DNA of 64,000 nt. Origin: Thermococcus celericrescens (GTDB lineage: Archaea > Methanobacteriota_B > Thermococci > Thermococcales > Thermococcaceae). Location of the stretch: contig NZ_LLYW01000025.1 in NCBI RefSeq assembly GCF_001484195.1, positions 1 to 64,000 on the forward strand, read 5' to 3'. The notes beneath the pieces are model-generated. The model was not told where the DNA came from. It was given only the letters and a program-made list of their open reading frames with translations, and made no database searches. The translations under genes were made by a program, and so were the position numbers. Shown in pieces: positions 9,330 through 15,696 of the stretch. Each line of letters starts with the position of its first letter. The first letter of the stretch is position 1.

Positions 9330-9506
9330 TTAGATATCAATTACCTGACAGTCAGGGTCTCCGCCCCAATCTACCCGACATCCTTGGTCTGGTGCACAAG
9401 TTTCTCCAAAGGCACACTCCACATTGCAAATGTCGAAGCCACAATTGTCAAAAAATACACACATTGGTTCAACTGGATTAGCTCTTTTATTCAGCTTCTT
9501 AAACAC
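9330..9506 (-). CDS. Cys-rich RiPP precursor peptide C (58 aa)
   Basis: A short gene read directly from the sequence: GTG start at 9506, TAA at 9330-9332. Leader is MFKKLNKRANPVEP. The core has seven Cys (16, 22, 27, 31, 37, 43, 53), each followed two or three residues later by an acid (Asp20, Asp25, Glu30, Glu35, Asp40, Asp46, Asp57). A perfect GGAGGTGAT ribosome site stands before the start. The first 16 bases of the gene and the ~90 bp before it are a near copy of the junction between the radical SAM gene and precursor A. The Cys-Xn-Asp/Glu rhythm is that of substrates for radical SAM thioether-forming (ranthipeptide) enzymes such as PapA. A metal-binding miniprotein is the main alternative. 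Confidence 0.85.
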   Translation of the reverse strand: MFKKLNKRANPVEPMCVFFDNCGFDICNVECAFGETCAPDQGCRVDWGGDPDCQVIDI

Positions 9507-9597
9507 TCCCTATCACCTCCATTGGTTTTTGTGTTTTGGCCTCATTGGAGTCCTCAGCCCTCACCCCTATCTTAGGTGAGCGTGAAAAGACCTTATC
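9490..9597. repeat. Direct repeat, copy 2 (maturase tail + leader start)
   Basis: About 107 bp nearly identical to 10310-10417. It covers the maturase C-terminal codons, the GGAGGTGAT ribosome site and the first six codons of the precursor (MFKKLN). Differences are scattered substitutions, so the duplication is not brand new. Confidence 0.9.
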
Positions 9598-9600
9598 TAA
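9499..9600 (-). pseudogene. Relic of a second radical SAM maturase gene (3' end)
   Basis: On the minus strand these bases translate to DKVFSRSPKIGVRAEDSN and a following EAKTQKPMEVIGSV stop. That is almost the same as the last ~30 residues of the maturase encoded at 10320-11771 (NKVFSRSPQRGVRGEDSN, EAKTQKPKEVIAGV). A stop codon interrupts the frame just upstream and no more of the enzyme is recognisable. I infer that a maturase-precursor unit was once duplicated and the second maturase copy was then deleted, leaving its tail as the ribosome-site region of precursor C. Confidence 0.85.
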
Positions 9601-9636
9601 ACACATCTACGAGCTTGAATCAACTACTTTGTTTAA

Positions 9637-9993
9637 TCACTTCCCTCTGAGGCTTATGTCGAGGCTTATGGAGCTATCACCCTCGTTTCTGATGATGACC
9701 TTCCAAGAACCCTCTGGAAGCTTTACCATTGTCTCGACATCGGTGACGTTCGCTTGCTTGAAGAGCTCCTTTGAGCCGTCCGAAGAGATTATGAGCAGGG
9801 TGAACGGTGCGTTCCCAGAGACCTTTAGTTCCAAAGATGTCGGTCCATCGAAGGGGTAAACTAGCTTGGAACCCGGGCCAATTACTTTGCCTTTTGAGTA
9901 CACAAAATTCTGAGTCCCTATGCATCCCAGCATCACAACACCAAACAACAGTACCGTCAGTATTGCCGGAAATTTCGTTGCTGATTGTTTCAT
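9637..9993 (-). CDS. Lipoprotein in the RiPP locus
   Basis: A 118-residue protein with a lipobox signal (hydrophobic run ending VVMLGC, Cys ~23), so probably membrane-anchored outside the cell. The mature part is a small, probably beta-rich domain (VIGPGSKLVYPFDG, ISSDGSKELFKQANV, GSWKVIIRNEGDS). The ATG at 9993 is preceded by GGGGGTGAG; an in-frame start further upstream overlaps the end of precursor B and has no ribosome site. It lies between precursors B and C on the same strand. A role in self-protection or peptide capture is possible but only inferred from position. Confidence 0.8.
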   Translation of the reverse strand: MKQSATKFPAILTVLLFGVVMLGCIGTQNFVYSKGKVIGPGSKLVYPFDGPTSLELKVSGNAPFTLLIISSDGSKELFKQANVTDVETMVKLPEGSWKVIIRNEGDSSISLDISLRGK

Positions 9994-10028
9994 AAGCTCA
10001 CCCCCTTCAAAGTTAAAAATAAAAAGTG

Positions 10029-10187
10029 TCAAATATTATCTAGCAAACATGCGTCTATTCCACAGAGGTCAAAGACACAGCCATCAAGTCCACAGAGATC
10101 AAGACCTCCACAGGGTATATCAAGCACTATTGCACAAAATGCTGGTTCCTGACCGTTGCCTCCCTGACGGTTTAGTTTCCTGAACAT
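10029..10187 (-). CDS. Cys-rich RiPP precursor peptide B (52 aa)
   Basis: ATG at 10187, TGA at 10029-10031. Leader MFRKLNRQGGNGQEPAF is followed by a core with six Cys (18, 26, 32, 37, 42, 47) and six Asp placed after them (23, 30, 35, 40, 45, 50). The last four are strict Cys-X2-Asp units (CGLD, CVFD, CGID, CLLD). The ribosome site GAGGGTGAAAG overlaps the stop of precursor A, 11 bp upstream, so A and B are translationally coupled. There are no other Asp residues and no Cys in the leader. I interpret it as a second substrate of the adjacent radical SAM enzyme. Confidence 0.87.
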   Translation of the reverse strand: MFRKLNRQGGNGQEPAFCAIVLDIPCGGLDLCGLDGCVFDLCGIDACLLDNI

Positions 10188-10198
10188 TGCTTTCACCC

Positions 10199-10327
10199 TC
10201 ACAGGTCAATGCCGCAGGAATTGTCCACCCCACAGATATCCAACCCACAGATGTTCCAGTCCCAGCAGAGGTCAAGACAAAATTCCGGCTCCACCGGGTT
10301 ATCGCCGGCGTTCAGCTTCTTAAACAC
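10199..10327 (-). CDS. Cys-rich RiPP precursor peptide A (42 aa)
   Basis: GTG at 10327, TGA at 10199-10201, overlapping the end of the maturase gene by 8 bp. Leader MFKKLNAGDNPVEPEF; core with five Cys (17, 21, 27, 32, 38), each followed by Asp (19, 23, 30, 35, 41). The last three form CGLD, CGVD and CGID. The ribosome site GGAGGTGAT lies inside the last codons of the maturase gene. The leader matches precursor C almost exactly at MFKKLN and NPVEP. Too small for usual gene finders. Confidence 0.87.
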   Translation of the reverse strand: MFKKLNAGDNPVEPEFCLDLCWDWNICGLDICGVDNSCGIDL

Positions 10328-10417
10328 CTGCTATCACCTCCTTTGGTTTTTGTGTTTTGGCCTCATTGGAGTCCTCACCCCTCACCCCTCTCTGGGGTGA
10401 GCGTGAGAAGACCTTAT
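10310..10417. repeat. Direct repeat, copy 1 (maturase tail + leader start)
   Basis: Counterpart of 9490-9597. Here the repeat is part of the intact maturase gene and precursor A. The identity spans coding and non-coding functions alike (C-terminal codons, ribosome site, leader start), as expected for a segmental duplication rather than convergence. Confidence 0.9.
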
Positions 10418-11771
10418 TCAACCAATCCTCGTCAAGATTCGAGTAGAGCCAGGAACCCCACTTCACGAGAGCAAACATGTAAGAGCAGTGGAACTCGTCG
10501 GGAAGAAATACGTCGCCGTTGTAGTAGTGGTTGTTGTATATACAGCCACCGCCGCAGTAGGCTCTAATAGGACAGCTCGAACACTTCGGTCGCTTGTCCA
10601 CAGTATGGTGCAGAATATTCTGAATGAACTCGTTCTCCCACTTGAAATCATCAACACGACCAACCACAAATTCTTCCATCCCGACGAATCTGTGGCAGGG
10701 ATACATCTTACCGTCCGCCGAAACCCCAAAGTAGCTCCTGGCAACGCCGCATGGATAATGGCGGTAGGTGCCGGAGTAGATCATGTGAACCATCTCACGG
10801 AGCTTCGTGTAAACGATTCCCTTCTCTTTGTAGTGTTCAAGCTCGTCCTTCGCTATCTTTTCCAGGGCAGATTCAACGAGTTTAGCATGTTCATTGGTTA
10901 GTGGAGTATTGGTAGTCGCAGGCTCAAGATGAACGTTCCTAAACCCAAAATCAACGAAGAACCGGTAAATCTCATAGTACCTGCCGATCTGTTCGGGCAG
11001 AATAGTCGCGCGGACGCTAACCTTAACGCCGCGCTCAAGCATCTTCTTTGCATTCCTCGCGACAACGTCAAAGGTCGGATACCCGCCGCGCAGGGGCCTG
11101 TTATGATTTTGAATGTCTTTAGGACCATCAAAGCTTAGAGTCACCGTGAAGTTGTTCTCGAGGAAAAAGTCAATGACCTTGTCCGTGATAAGGTAGCCGT
11201 TGGTGGTTATGCTGAAAGTAACAACTTTATCGTGTTCCTTAGCTCTCTCTTTTGCATAGTGAACCAGCTCCCGAATCAGCGGAAAGTTCAACAAAGGTTC
11301 GCCACCGAAAAACTGAACATTAACGACCTTCTTTCCCTCTCTCATTAGCAAATCAATAGCCTTTTTACCAACTTCCGGGCTCATTCTGGTGTTGGGAGTG
11401 TGGTAAGTACCGCCATCACCATAACAGTAAACACAAGCAAAGTTGCAGTCTTCCATGACGTTAAGGGAGAGGGAAGAGATCTTGGATCTCATAAGGCCCA
11501 GGTAAGGCTTTATTGAAGGTTTAGCTTCAAAGAATACGTGACGGAGATCTTCATCGGATTTAATTTCAGCTATCAAATAATCCCAGTCGGATTCGGAGTA
11601 CTTTCTTACAAAATGCTCTCTGGCGTCATCCCAACCGGATTCTACCACAAGCCTGCAGAAGTCGTAGGTTTTCTTATCAACCTCAAATAGCGTTCCTGTA
11701 GGTGAATGCAGAACAAAATACTTGCCACCAACGTGGAAGATGTGCAATTCCGGTCTCACGTTACCAGACAT
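10320..11771 (-). CDS. Radical SAM/SPASM peptide maturase (ranthipeptide/SCIFF-like)
   Basis: A 483-residue radical SAM enzyme. Residues ~8-80 form an N-terminal domain like that of SCIFF maturases (HIFHVGGKYFVLHSPTG), probably binding the leader. The [4Fe-4S]-SAM motif is C109-X3-C113-X2-C116 and GGEP lies at 156-159. A SPASM region carries C341, C359, C397, C400, C406, C410 and C429 for two auxiliary clusters. Enzymes of this architecture make Cys thioether crosslinks in ribosomal peptides. Three Cys-rich small genes follow on the same strand, and the stop codon overlaps the first. Its own promoter lies upstream. Regiochemistry of the crosslink cannot be read from sequence. Confidence 0.93.
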   Translation of the reverse strand: MSGNVRPELHIFHVGGKYFVLHSPTGTLFEVDKKTYDFCRLVVESGWDDAREHFVRKYSESDWDYLIAEIKSDEDLRHVFFEAKPSIKPYLGLMRSKISSLSLNVMEDCNFACVYCYGDGGTYHTPNTRMSPEVGKKAIDLLMREGKKVVNVQFFGGEPLLNFPLIRELVHYAKERAKEHDKVVTFSITTNGYLITDKVIDFFLENNFTVTLSFDGPKDIQNHNRPLRGGYPTFDVVARNAKKMLERGVKVSVRATILPEQIGRYYEIYRFFVDFGFRNVHLEPATTNTPLTNEHAKLVESALEKIAKDELEHYKEKGIVYTKLREMVHMIYSGTYRHYPCGVARSYFGVSADGKMYPCHRFVGMEEFVVGRVDDFKWENEFIQNILHHTVDKRPKCSSCPIRAYCGGGCIYNNHYYNGDVFLPDEFHCSYMFALVKWGSWLYSNLDEDWLNKVFSRSPQRGVRGEDSNEAKTQKPKEVIAGV

Positions 11772-11806
11772 TGTACTTTAACACCTCCGAAAAAAAAACT
11801 GTGGTT

Positions 11807-11820
11807 AATGTTTATAAGAT
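11807..11820 (-). promoter_or_regulatory. TATA promoter of the RiPP operon
   Basis: On the minus strand ATCTTATAAACATT is a good archaeal TATA element about 44 bp before the maturase ATG. A GGAGGTG ribosome site follows near 11782-11788. It lies in the ~78 bp gap after the ABC ATPase gene, so the maturase and precursors need not depend on transcription from the exporter genes. Confidence 0.7.
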
Positions 11821-11849
11821 TTTCTATTCATTTAAAAAATGATAGAGTA

Positions 11850-12848
11850 TTAAAATTTTTCTACCCCATCAAAATGACCAAAAATAAGCAAAAACACGTC
11901 CTCAAGTGATAGTTCCTCAACCCCAATCTGGAGAGCACCCCTTGAGGAGAGAAACCTCACGAACTCATCAACCTCGTTGAGTTTGAGGTAAGCCGTGACA
12001 TGAGTGTAGTCCCCTTTGATAAGACACCGAGCCATATGCCACCCGTCGCATTCGACTCTCCCCCTAACAATCGCGCTGACCTTTTTATCAACCGGAACCC
12101 CGAGCTTCCTGCTTATCTCCTCGGGCTTTCCCTCCAGAATAGGCCTCTTGTTGAAGAGCAGAACCCTGTCGCTCAGCTTCTCCGCCTCCTGAAGGTCGTG
12201 GGTGGTGAGGATAACCGTTGTCCCAAAGTCACGGACGAGGGCCATTATTGCGTCATGTATCTCGCTCTTGGTTATCACATCGAGAAAAACCGTCGGCTCG
12301 TCGAGTATGAGGTATCTGGGCTGTACCACCAGGGCGGAGGCGATGTAAACCTTCTGCTTCATTCCGGCCGAGAGCTTCTGGTACCACTCGTCCCTCTTCT
12401 CCCACAGGTTCAGCAGCTTGAGCGCGTACTCTATGCGCTCCCCTATCTCACCCTCCGGGACCTTCCACAGCCTCGCGATGAACTGGAGGTTTCGTTGAAC
12501 GCTCAGACGCCACTGGAATATGCCCCACATGTCCCTCTCGCCGGTGAAAACCGTGAACATCTTGCCCGCCACTTTGCCGTGCTCCTCAAAGCTGTCGTGG
12601 CCGTCGATGAGCAGTTTTCCAGAACTCGGCTCGAGGAGGCCGTTGGCGATTTTACAGAGGGTTGTCTTCCCCGCGCCGTTGGGGCCGAGGAGGCCGAATA
12701 TCTCCCCCTCCCTCACCCGGAAGCTCAGGTCTATGAGGGCTGGAATCTCTTCCCTGGGCTTTCCGAGAAAATCACGAAGGCTACCCAGATCGAAGAAGCC
12801 CCTGAAAGGGGGTGGATAGTACTTGGTGAGATGCTCGGCTTCTATCAT
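11850..12848 (-). CDS. ABC transporter ATPase, ABC-2 exporter type
   Basis: A 332-residue ATPase with Walker A (GPNGAGKTT), variant signature KLSAGMKQK, Walker B (YLILDEP) and H-loop (TTHDL). An N-terminal insert (FRGFFDLGSLRDFLGKPREE) precedes the Walker A strand, a feature of NodI/CcmA-like ATPases of the ABC-2 group, and there is a C-terminal ~85-residue domain. The start follows GAGGTGGTCAG, which overlaps the stop region of the permease gene 10 bp upstream. It forms a two-gene exporter with that permease, directly upstream of the RiPP maturase. Confidence 0.9.
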   Translation of the reverse strand: MIEAEHLTKYYPPPFRGFFDLGSLRDFLGKPREEIPALIDLSFRVREGEIFGLLGPNGAGKTTLCKIANGLLEPSSGKLLIDGHDSFEEHGKVAGKMFTVFTGERDMWGIFQWRLSVQRNLQFIARLWKVPEGEIGERIEYALKLLNLWEKRDEWYQKLSAGMKQKVYIASALVVQPRYLILDEPTVFLDVITKSEIHDAIMALVRDFGTTVILTTHDLQEAEKLSDRVLLFNKRPILEGKPEEISRKLGVPVDKKVSAIVRGRVECDGWHMARCLIKGDYTHVTAYLKLNEVDEFVRFLSSRGALQIGVEELSLEDVFLLIFGHFDGVEKF

Positions 12849-12857
12849 CTGACCACC

Positions 12858-13655
12858 TCACACGTGCCCGAGGGTGCCCAGCTGCATCGCCTTTCCAACG
12901 CCCCAGCGGAACATCGCGATTCCAACCAGGAGCATGACACCCGTGGTCAGGGCAAGGTTCACGAAGCTGGGCCAGATCTGGGACACTGAATAGCCCCCGC
13001 CCATCGTCAGCCTGGCCATCTCAAGAATGTACCTCTCGGGGTGTATCTTGGAAATAGGCTGGAGCCACCAGGGGAGCGCGTCGGGCGGGAAGTAGAGACC
13101 GCTCACGAGCTGGGAGGTGAGGTTGAGGAACCAGTTTATCGGGTCCTGCCTGGCTTTGGTAGCGGCCCGAAAGCCTGCTGAAAAAAGTTCAAGGGCGAAG
13201 GTGAGGGTGAAGCCCGCGAGGATAACGAGCAGGGCACCGAGGTTGATGTGTATGACCAGGCCGTAGAAGAGAACGAAGATCACGGTTATCAGGCCCATTA
13301 TCATGAGGCTCCAGACGACGTTCCAGGCGTTTATTCCCACGAAGATCGCCACCATTCCGGCAGGGGAGGCGTAGAGCATCGGGAAGCTCCGCCCAATCAG
13401 GAGCTTGGAAAGGCTGCCCCGCGGAAGGAATATTATGTTGTGCACGATGAAGCCTATCAGAAAGAACTGGAGGAAGGAGTCGGTTCCGTACTGCTCGATG
13501 TTGGCGTCTATCGTCACCAGGCTGGCGAATATCCCCATCACCGCAACCTGGATTAGAAGGCCTATCAGGTAGCTGAGCACGTCCCAGCGGTAGCTGAAAA
13601 AGACCTCCCTCTGAATGTTGAAGAACTCACGGACTATTCTAACACCGTCCTTCAT
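12858..13655 (-). CDS. ABC-2 family permease
   Basis: A 265-residue permease with six predicted helices and the ABC-2 consensus around GLYFPPDALPWWLQPISKIHPERYILEMAR near residues 195-230. The ATG at 13655 follows CGGTGGGA; a GTG two codons earlier is part of that site. A TATA-like CTTTTAAACC (minus strand, ~13681-13690) gives it its own promoter after the DUF47 gene. Together with the downstream ATPase it is a complete minimal exporter. Confidence 0.88.
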   Translation of the reverse strand: MKDGVRIVREFFNIQREVFFSYRWDVLSYLIGLLIQVAVMGIFASLVTIDANIEQYGTDSFLQFFLIGFIVHNIIFLPRGSLSKLLIGRSFPMLYASPAGMVAIFVGINAWNVVWSLMIMGLITVIFVLFYGLVIHINLGALLVILAGFTLTFALELFSAGFRAATKARQDPINWFLNLTSQLVSGLYFPPDALPWWLQPISKIHPERYILEMARLTMGGGYSVSQIWPSFVNLALTTGVMLLVGIAMFRWGVGKAMQLGTLGHV

Positions 13656-13699
13656 TCCCACCGAAAAAAGTTAGAAGGGAGGTTTAAAAGAATATCGGC

Positions 13700-14374
13700 T
13701 CACTTGTTCATCATGAGCCTTATCCTCTCGGCGGCGTCTTTGGCCTTGTCCGAGATGTTGCTGAGCGTTCTGGCGATGTTGAGGATGTAGAAGCCGTCGC
13801 CCCAGCTCATCGAGTCGGCGTTCTCGAAGACGAGCTGCATGAGCTTCGTATCGAGGCCGTCTATCTTGTTCTCAACGCTCTCTATCTGCCTGATTATCTC
13901 GTACTCCCGCTCTATCTCGCCCTCGGTGAAACCGCTCTCTATAACGCGGTCCATCTGGACTATGGCCTCGTGGACTAGCTTTGCAGCCTTGATGCTCTCC
14001 ATACCCATCTCGAGAATTATATCCTTGGCCTCCGTCGGGACGCAGTCGGGCTTCTTGACGAGCAGCCACTTCGCAGTGTCTTCAGCGGCATCCGCCACCT
14101 TGTCCTGCATGTGGAGGTAGATTATGACGTCCTCCCTAGCGACTGCCATCATGAGCTTCGAGCTGAGGGAATCCCTTATCTCCTCCTTTATCCTGTCCGC
14201 AACGTCCTCAAGGTGGTCAACCTCGATGGCAAACTCTCTCATACCCTCGTAGTCGCACGCATACCATGCCTGAAGCGCCTTCTCGAGCGTTTCAACGGTG
14301 TTGAGCACGACATCTGCGTGCTTTATGAGGGGCTTGAAGGGGCTCTTCGCGAAGAGCTTCGTCCACACCTGCAT
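13700..14374 (-). CDS. DUF47/PhoU-like phosphate transport regulator
   Basis: A 224-residue, all-helical cytosolic protein of the DUF47 (TIGR00153) family, distantly PhoU-like. Acidic metal-binding stretches DHLEDVADRIKEE (~53-65) and DKVADAAEDTAKW (~90-102) are the conserved E/DxxxD motifs. It starts 5 bp after the PiT permease stop with a GGGGTGATATC ribosome site, so the two are cotranscribed. In other genomes this pairing points to a regulatory partner of PiT phosphate uptake. Confidence 0.9.
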   Translation of the reverse strand: MQVWTKLFAKSPFKPLIKHADVVLNTVETLEKALQAWYACDYEGMREFAIEVDHLEDVADRIKEEIRDSLSSKLMMAVAREDVIIYLHMQDKVADAAEDTAKWLLVKKPDCVPTEAKDIILEMGMESIKAAKLVHEAIVQMDRVIESGFTEGEIEREYEIIRQIESVENKIDGLDTKLMQLVFENADSMSWGDGFYILNIARTLSNISDKAKDAAERIRLMMNK

Positions 14375-14378
14375 GATA

Positions 14379-15599
14379 TCACCCCACGATCATCAGGAGC
14401 TTGAATATGGCCGCGCTTATCAGACCCGCGACCGGAACGGTAACAAACCAGGAGATTATTATATCCCTAACGATGTCCTTGTTTATTGCCTTTACTCCCC
14501 TCGCGAGGCCTATTCCTATGACCGCGCCGACCACCGTGTGGGTCGTCGAGATGGGCAGTCCAAGCCAGCTGGCAGCGAGAACAACGGTTGCCGCTGAAAA
14601 GTCAATGGTGAAGCCGCGGGTGTTGGTGAGCTCGGTTATCTTCTTGCCGACCGTTTCCATGACCCTGTAACCGTAGGTGGCGACACCAATTGCTATTCCG
14701 AGACCGCCCATCGCGAGTATCCACTTAGGGACGGGAACCTGCATGCCGCCGAGACCCATCGTGGCTACCGCGTAGACGGCCGCGACCGGACCTATCGCGT
14801 TGGCGACGTCGTTGGCGCCGTGGGCCAAAGCCACGTAGCCGGAGGTTAAGACCTGCGCCTTCCGGAATATCGCTTCAACGCCGATGAAGGGGTCGCTGCT
14901 CGGGAAGCGGAGCTTTATCAGGAGGTACGTTACCACGAACACGACTATGCCCAGCGGGACGCCGTACATTAAAACTCCCGTCTTGAGGTCCTTCCCGTGG
15001 AGAACCTTGATGTAGAACATGGTTCCAATGACGACGAACGCCAGCCCAATCCAGAACGGGGACCATATCCTGGCGCTCCTGACGGGGTCCTTTCTCTCGA
15101 AGATGCTCTTGGTGAAGGCCTTGAAGATGAAGTAGGCCATTATGGCGCCGACTATGGGTGAGAGAATCCAGCTGAGAACGACCTGACCCATCTTGCCCCA
15201 GTTGACTATCGCGGTGCCGGCGTAGACTATTCCGTAGCCCGCTATACCTCCTATGATGGAGTGGGTGGTCGAGACCGGCAGGCCGAACTTGGTGGCCACT
15301 ATTAGCCATATCGTGGCCGCGAGAAGGGCCGCAACGGAGCCATACACGAGGACCATCGGGTCGGTTATCATCGTCGGGTCGAGGATGCCCTTCCTTATCG
15401 TTTCGGTGACGCTCTTTCCGAAGAAGTACGCGCCTGTGAACTCAAGGAGGCCAGCTATTATAACCGCCTGCTTTGGGGTTATCGCCTTGGCGCCGACGGC
15501 AGTGCTCATGGAGTTTGCGGCGTCGTTGGCACCTATCGCCCAGGCCATCGAAAATCCTAGCACCACGGTTATCAGCAACCATACGTCCACACTCACCAC
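14379..15599 (-). CDS. PiT family inorganic phosphate permease
   Basis: A 406-residue membrane symporter with about ten to twelve helices. The two internally repeated PiT signatures are present: AIGANDAANSMSTAVGAKA near 21-39 and ALAHGANDVANAIGPVAAVY near 257-277, plus GLPVSTTHS and GLPISTTHT. It would take up phosphate with H+ or Na+. The start is one of several GTG codons after GGTGGTGAG; GTG 15590 is as plausible as 15599. A minus-strand TATA (TATTTATATG, ~15617-15626) lies upstream. Confidence 0.93.
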   Translation of the reverse strand: MVSVDVWLLITVVLGFSMAWAIGANDAANSMSTAVGAKAITPKQAVIIAGLLEFTGAYFFGKSVTETIRKGILDPTMITDPMVLVYGSVAALLAATIWLIVATKFGLPVSTTHSIIGGIAGYGIVYAGTAIVNWGKMGQVVLSWILSPIVGAIMAYFIFKAFTKSIFERKDPVRSARIWSPFWIGLAFVVIGTMFYIKVLHGKDLKTGVLMYGVPLGIVVFVVTYLLIKLRFPSSDPFIGVEAIFRKAQVLTSGYVALAHGANDVANAIGPVAAVYAVATMGLGGMQVPVPKWILAMGGLGIAIGVATYGYRVMETVGKKITELTNTRGFTIDFSAATVVLAASWLGLPISTTHTVVGAVIGIGLARGVKAINKDIVRDIIISWFVTVPVAGLISAAIFKLLMIVG

Positions 15600-15696
15600 C
15601 GGGAGGGACTCGAGGGCGGCATATAAATACCTTGTCGCAGTAGAATATAGCTAGCTACCATGAACTATATAGGCCTAAATAGAATAAAGAGAAAGG

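Noticed and set aside
9330..10327. Precursors as rubredoxin, ferredoxin or metallothionein-like proteins
   Set aside because: Spacing does not match CX2C pairs of those proteins, each Cys has its own acid, and a SPASM maturase with leader-bearing substrates explains the set better. Metal binding is not fully excluded.
12000..12989. Plus-strand frame of 329 codons opposite the ABC ATPase
   Set aside because: Shadow of the ATPase gene, no promoter or ribosome site.
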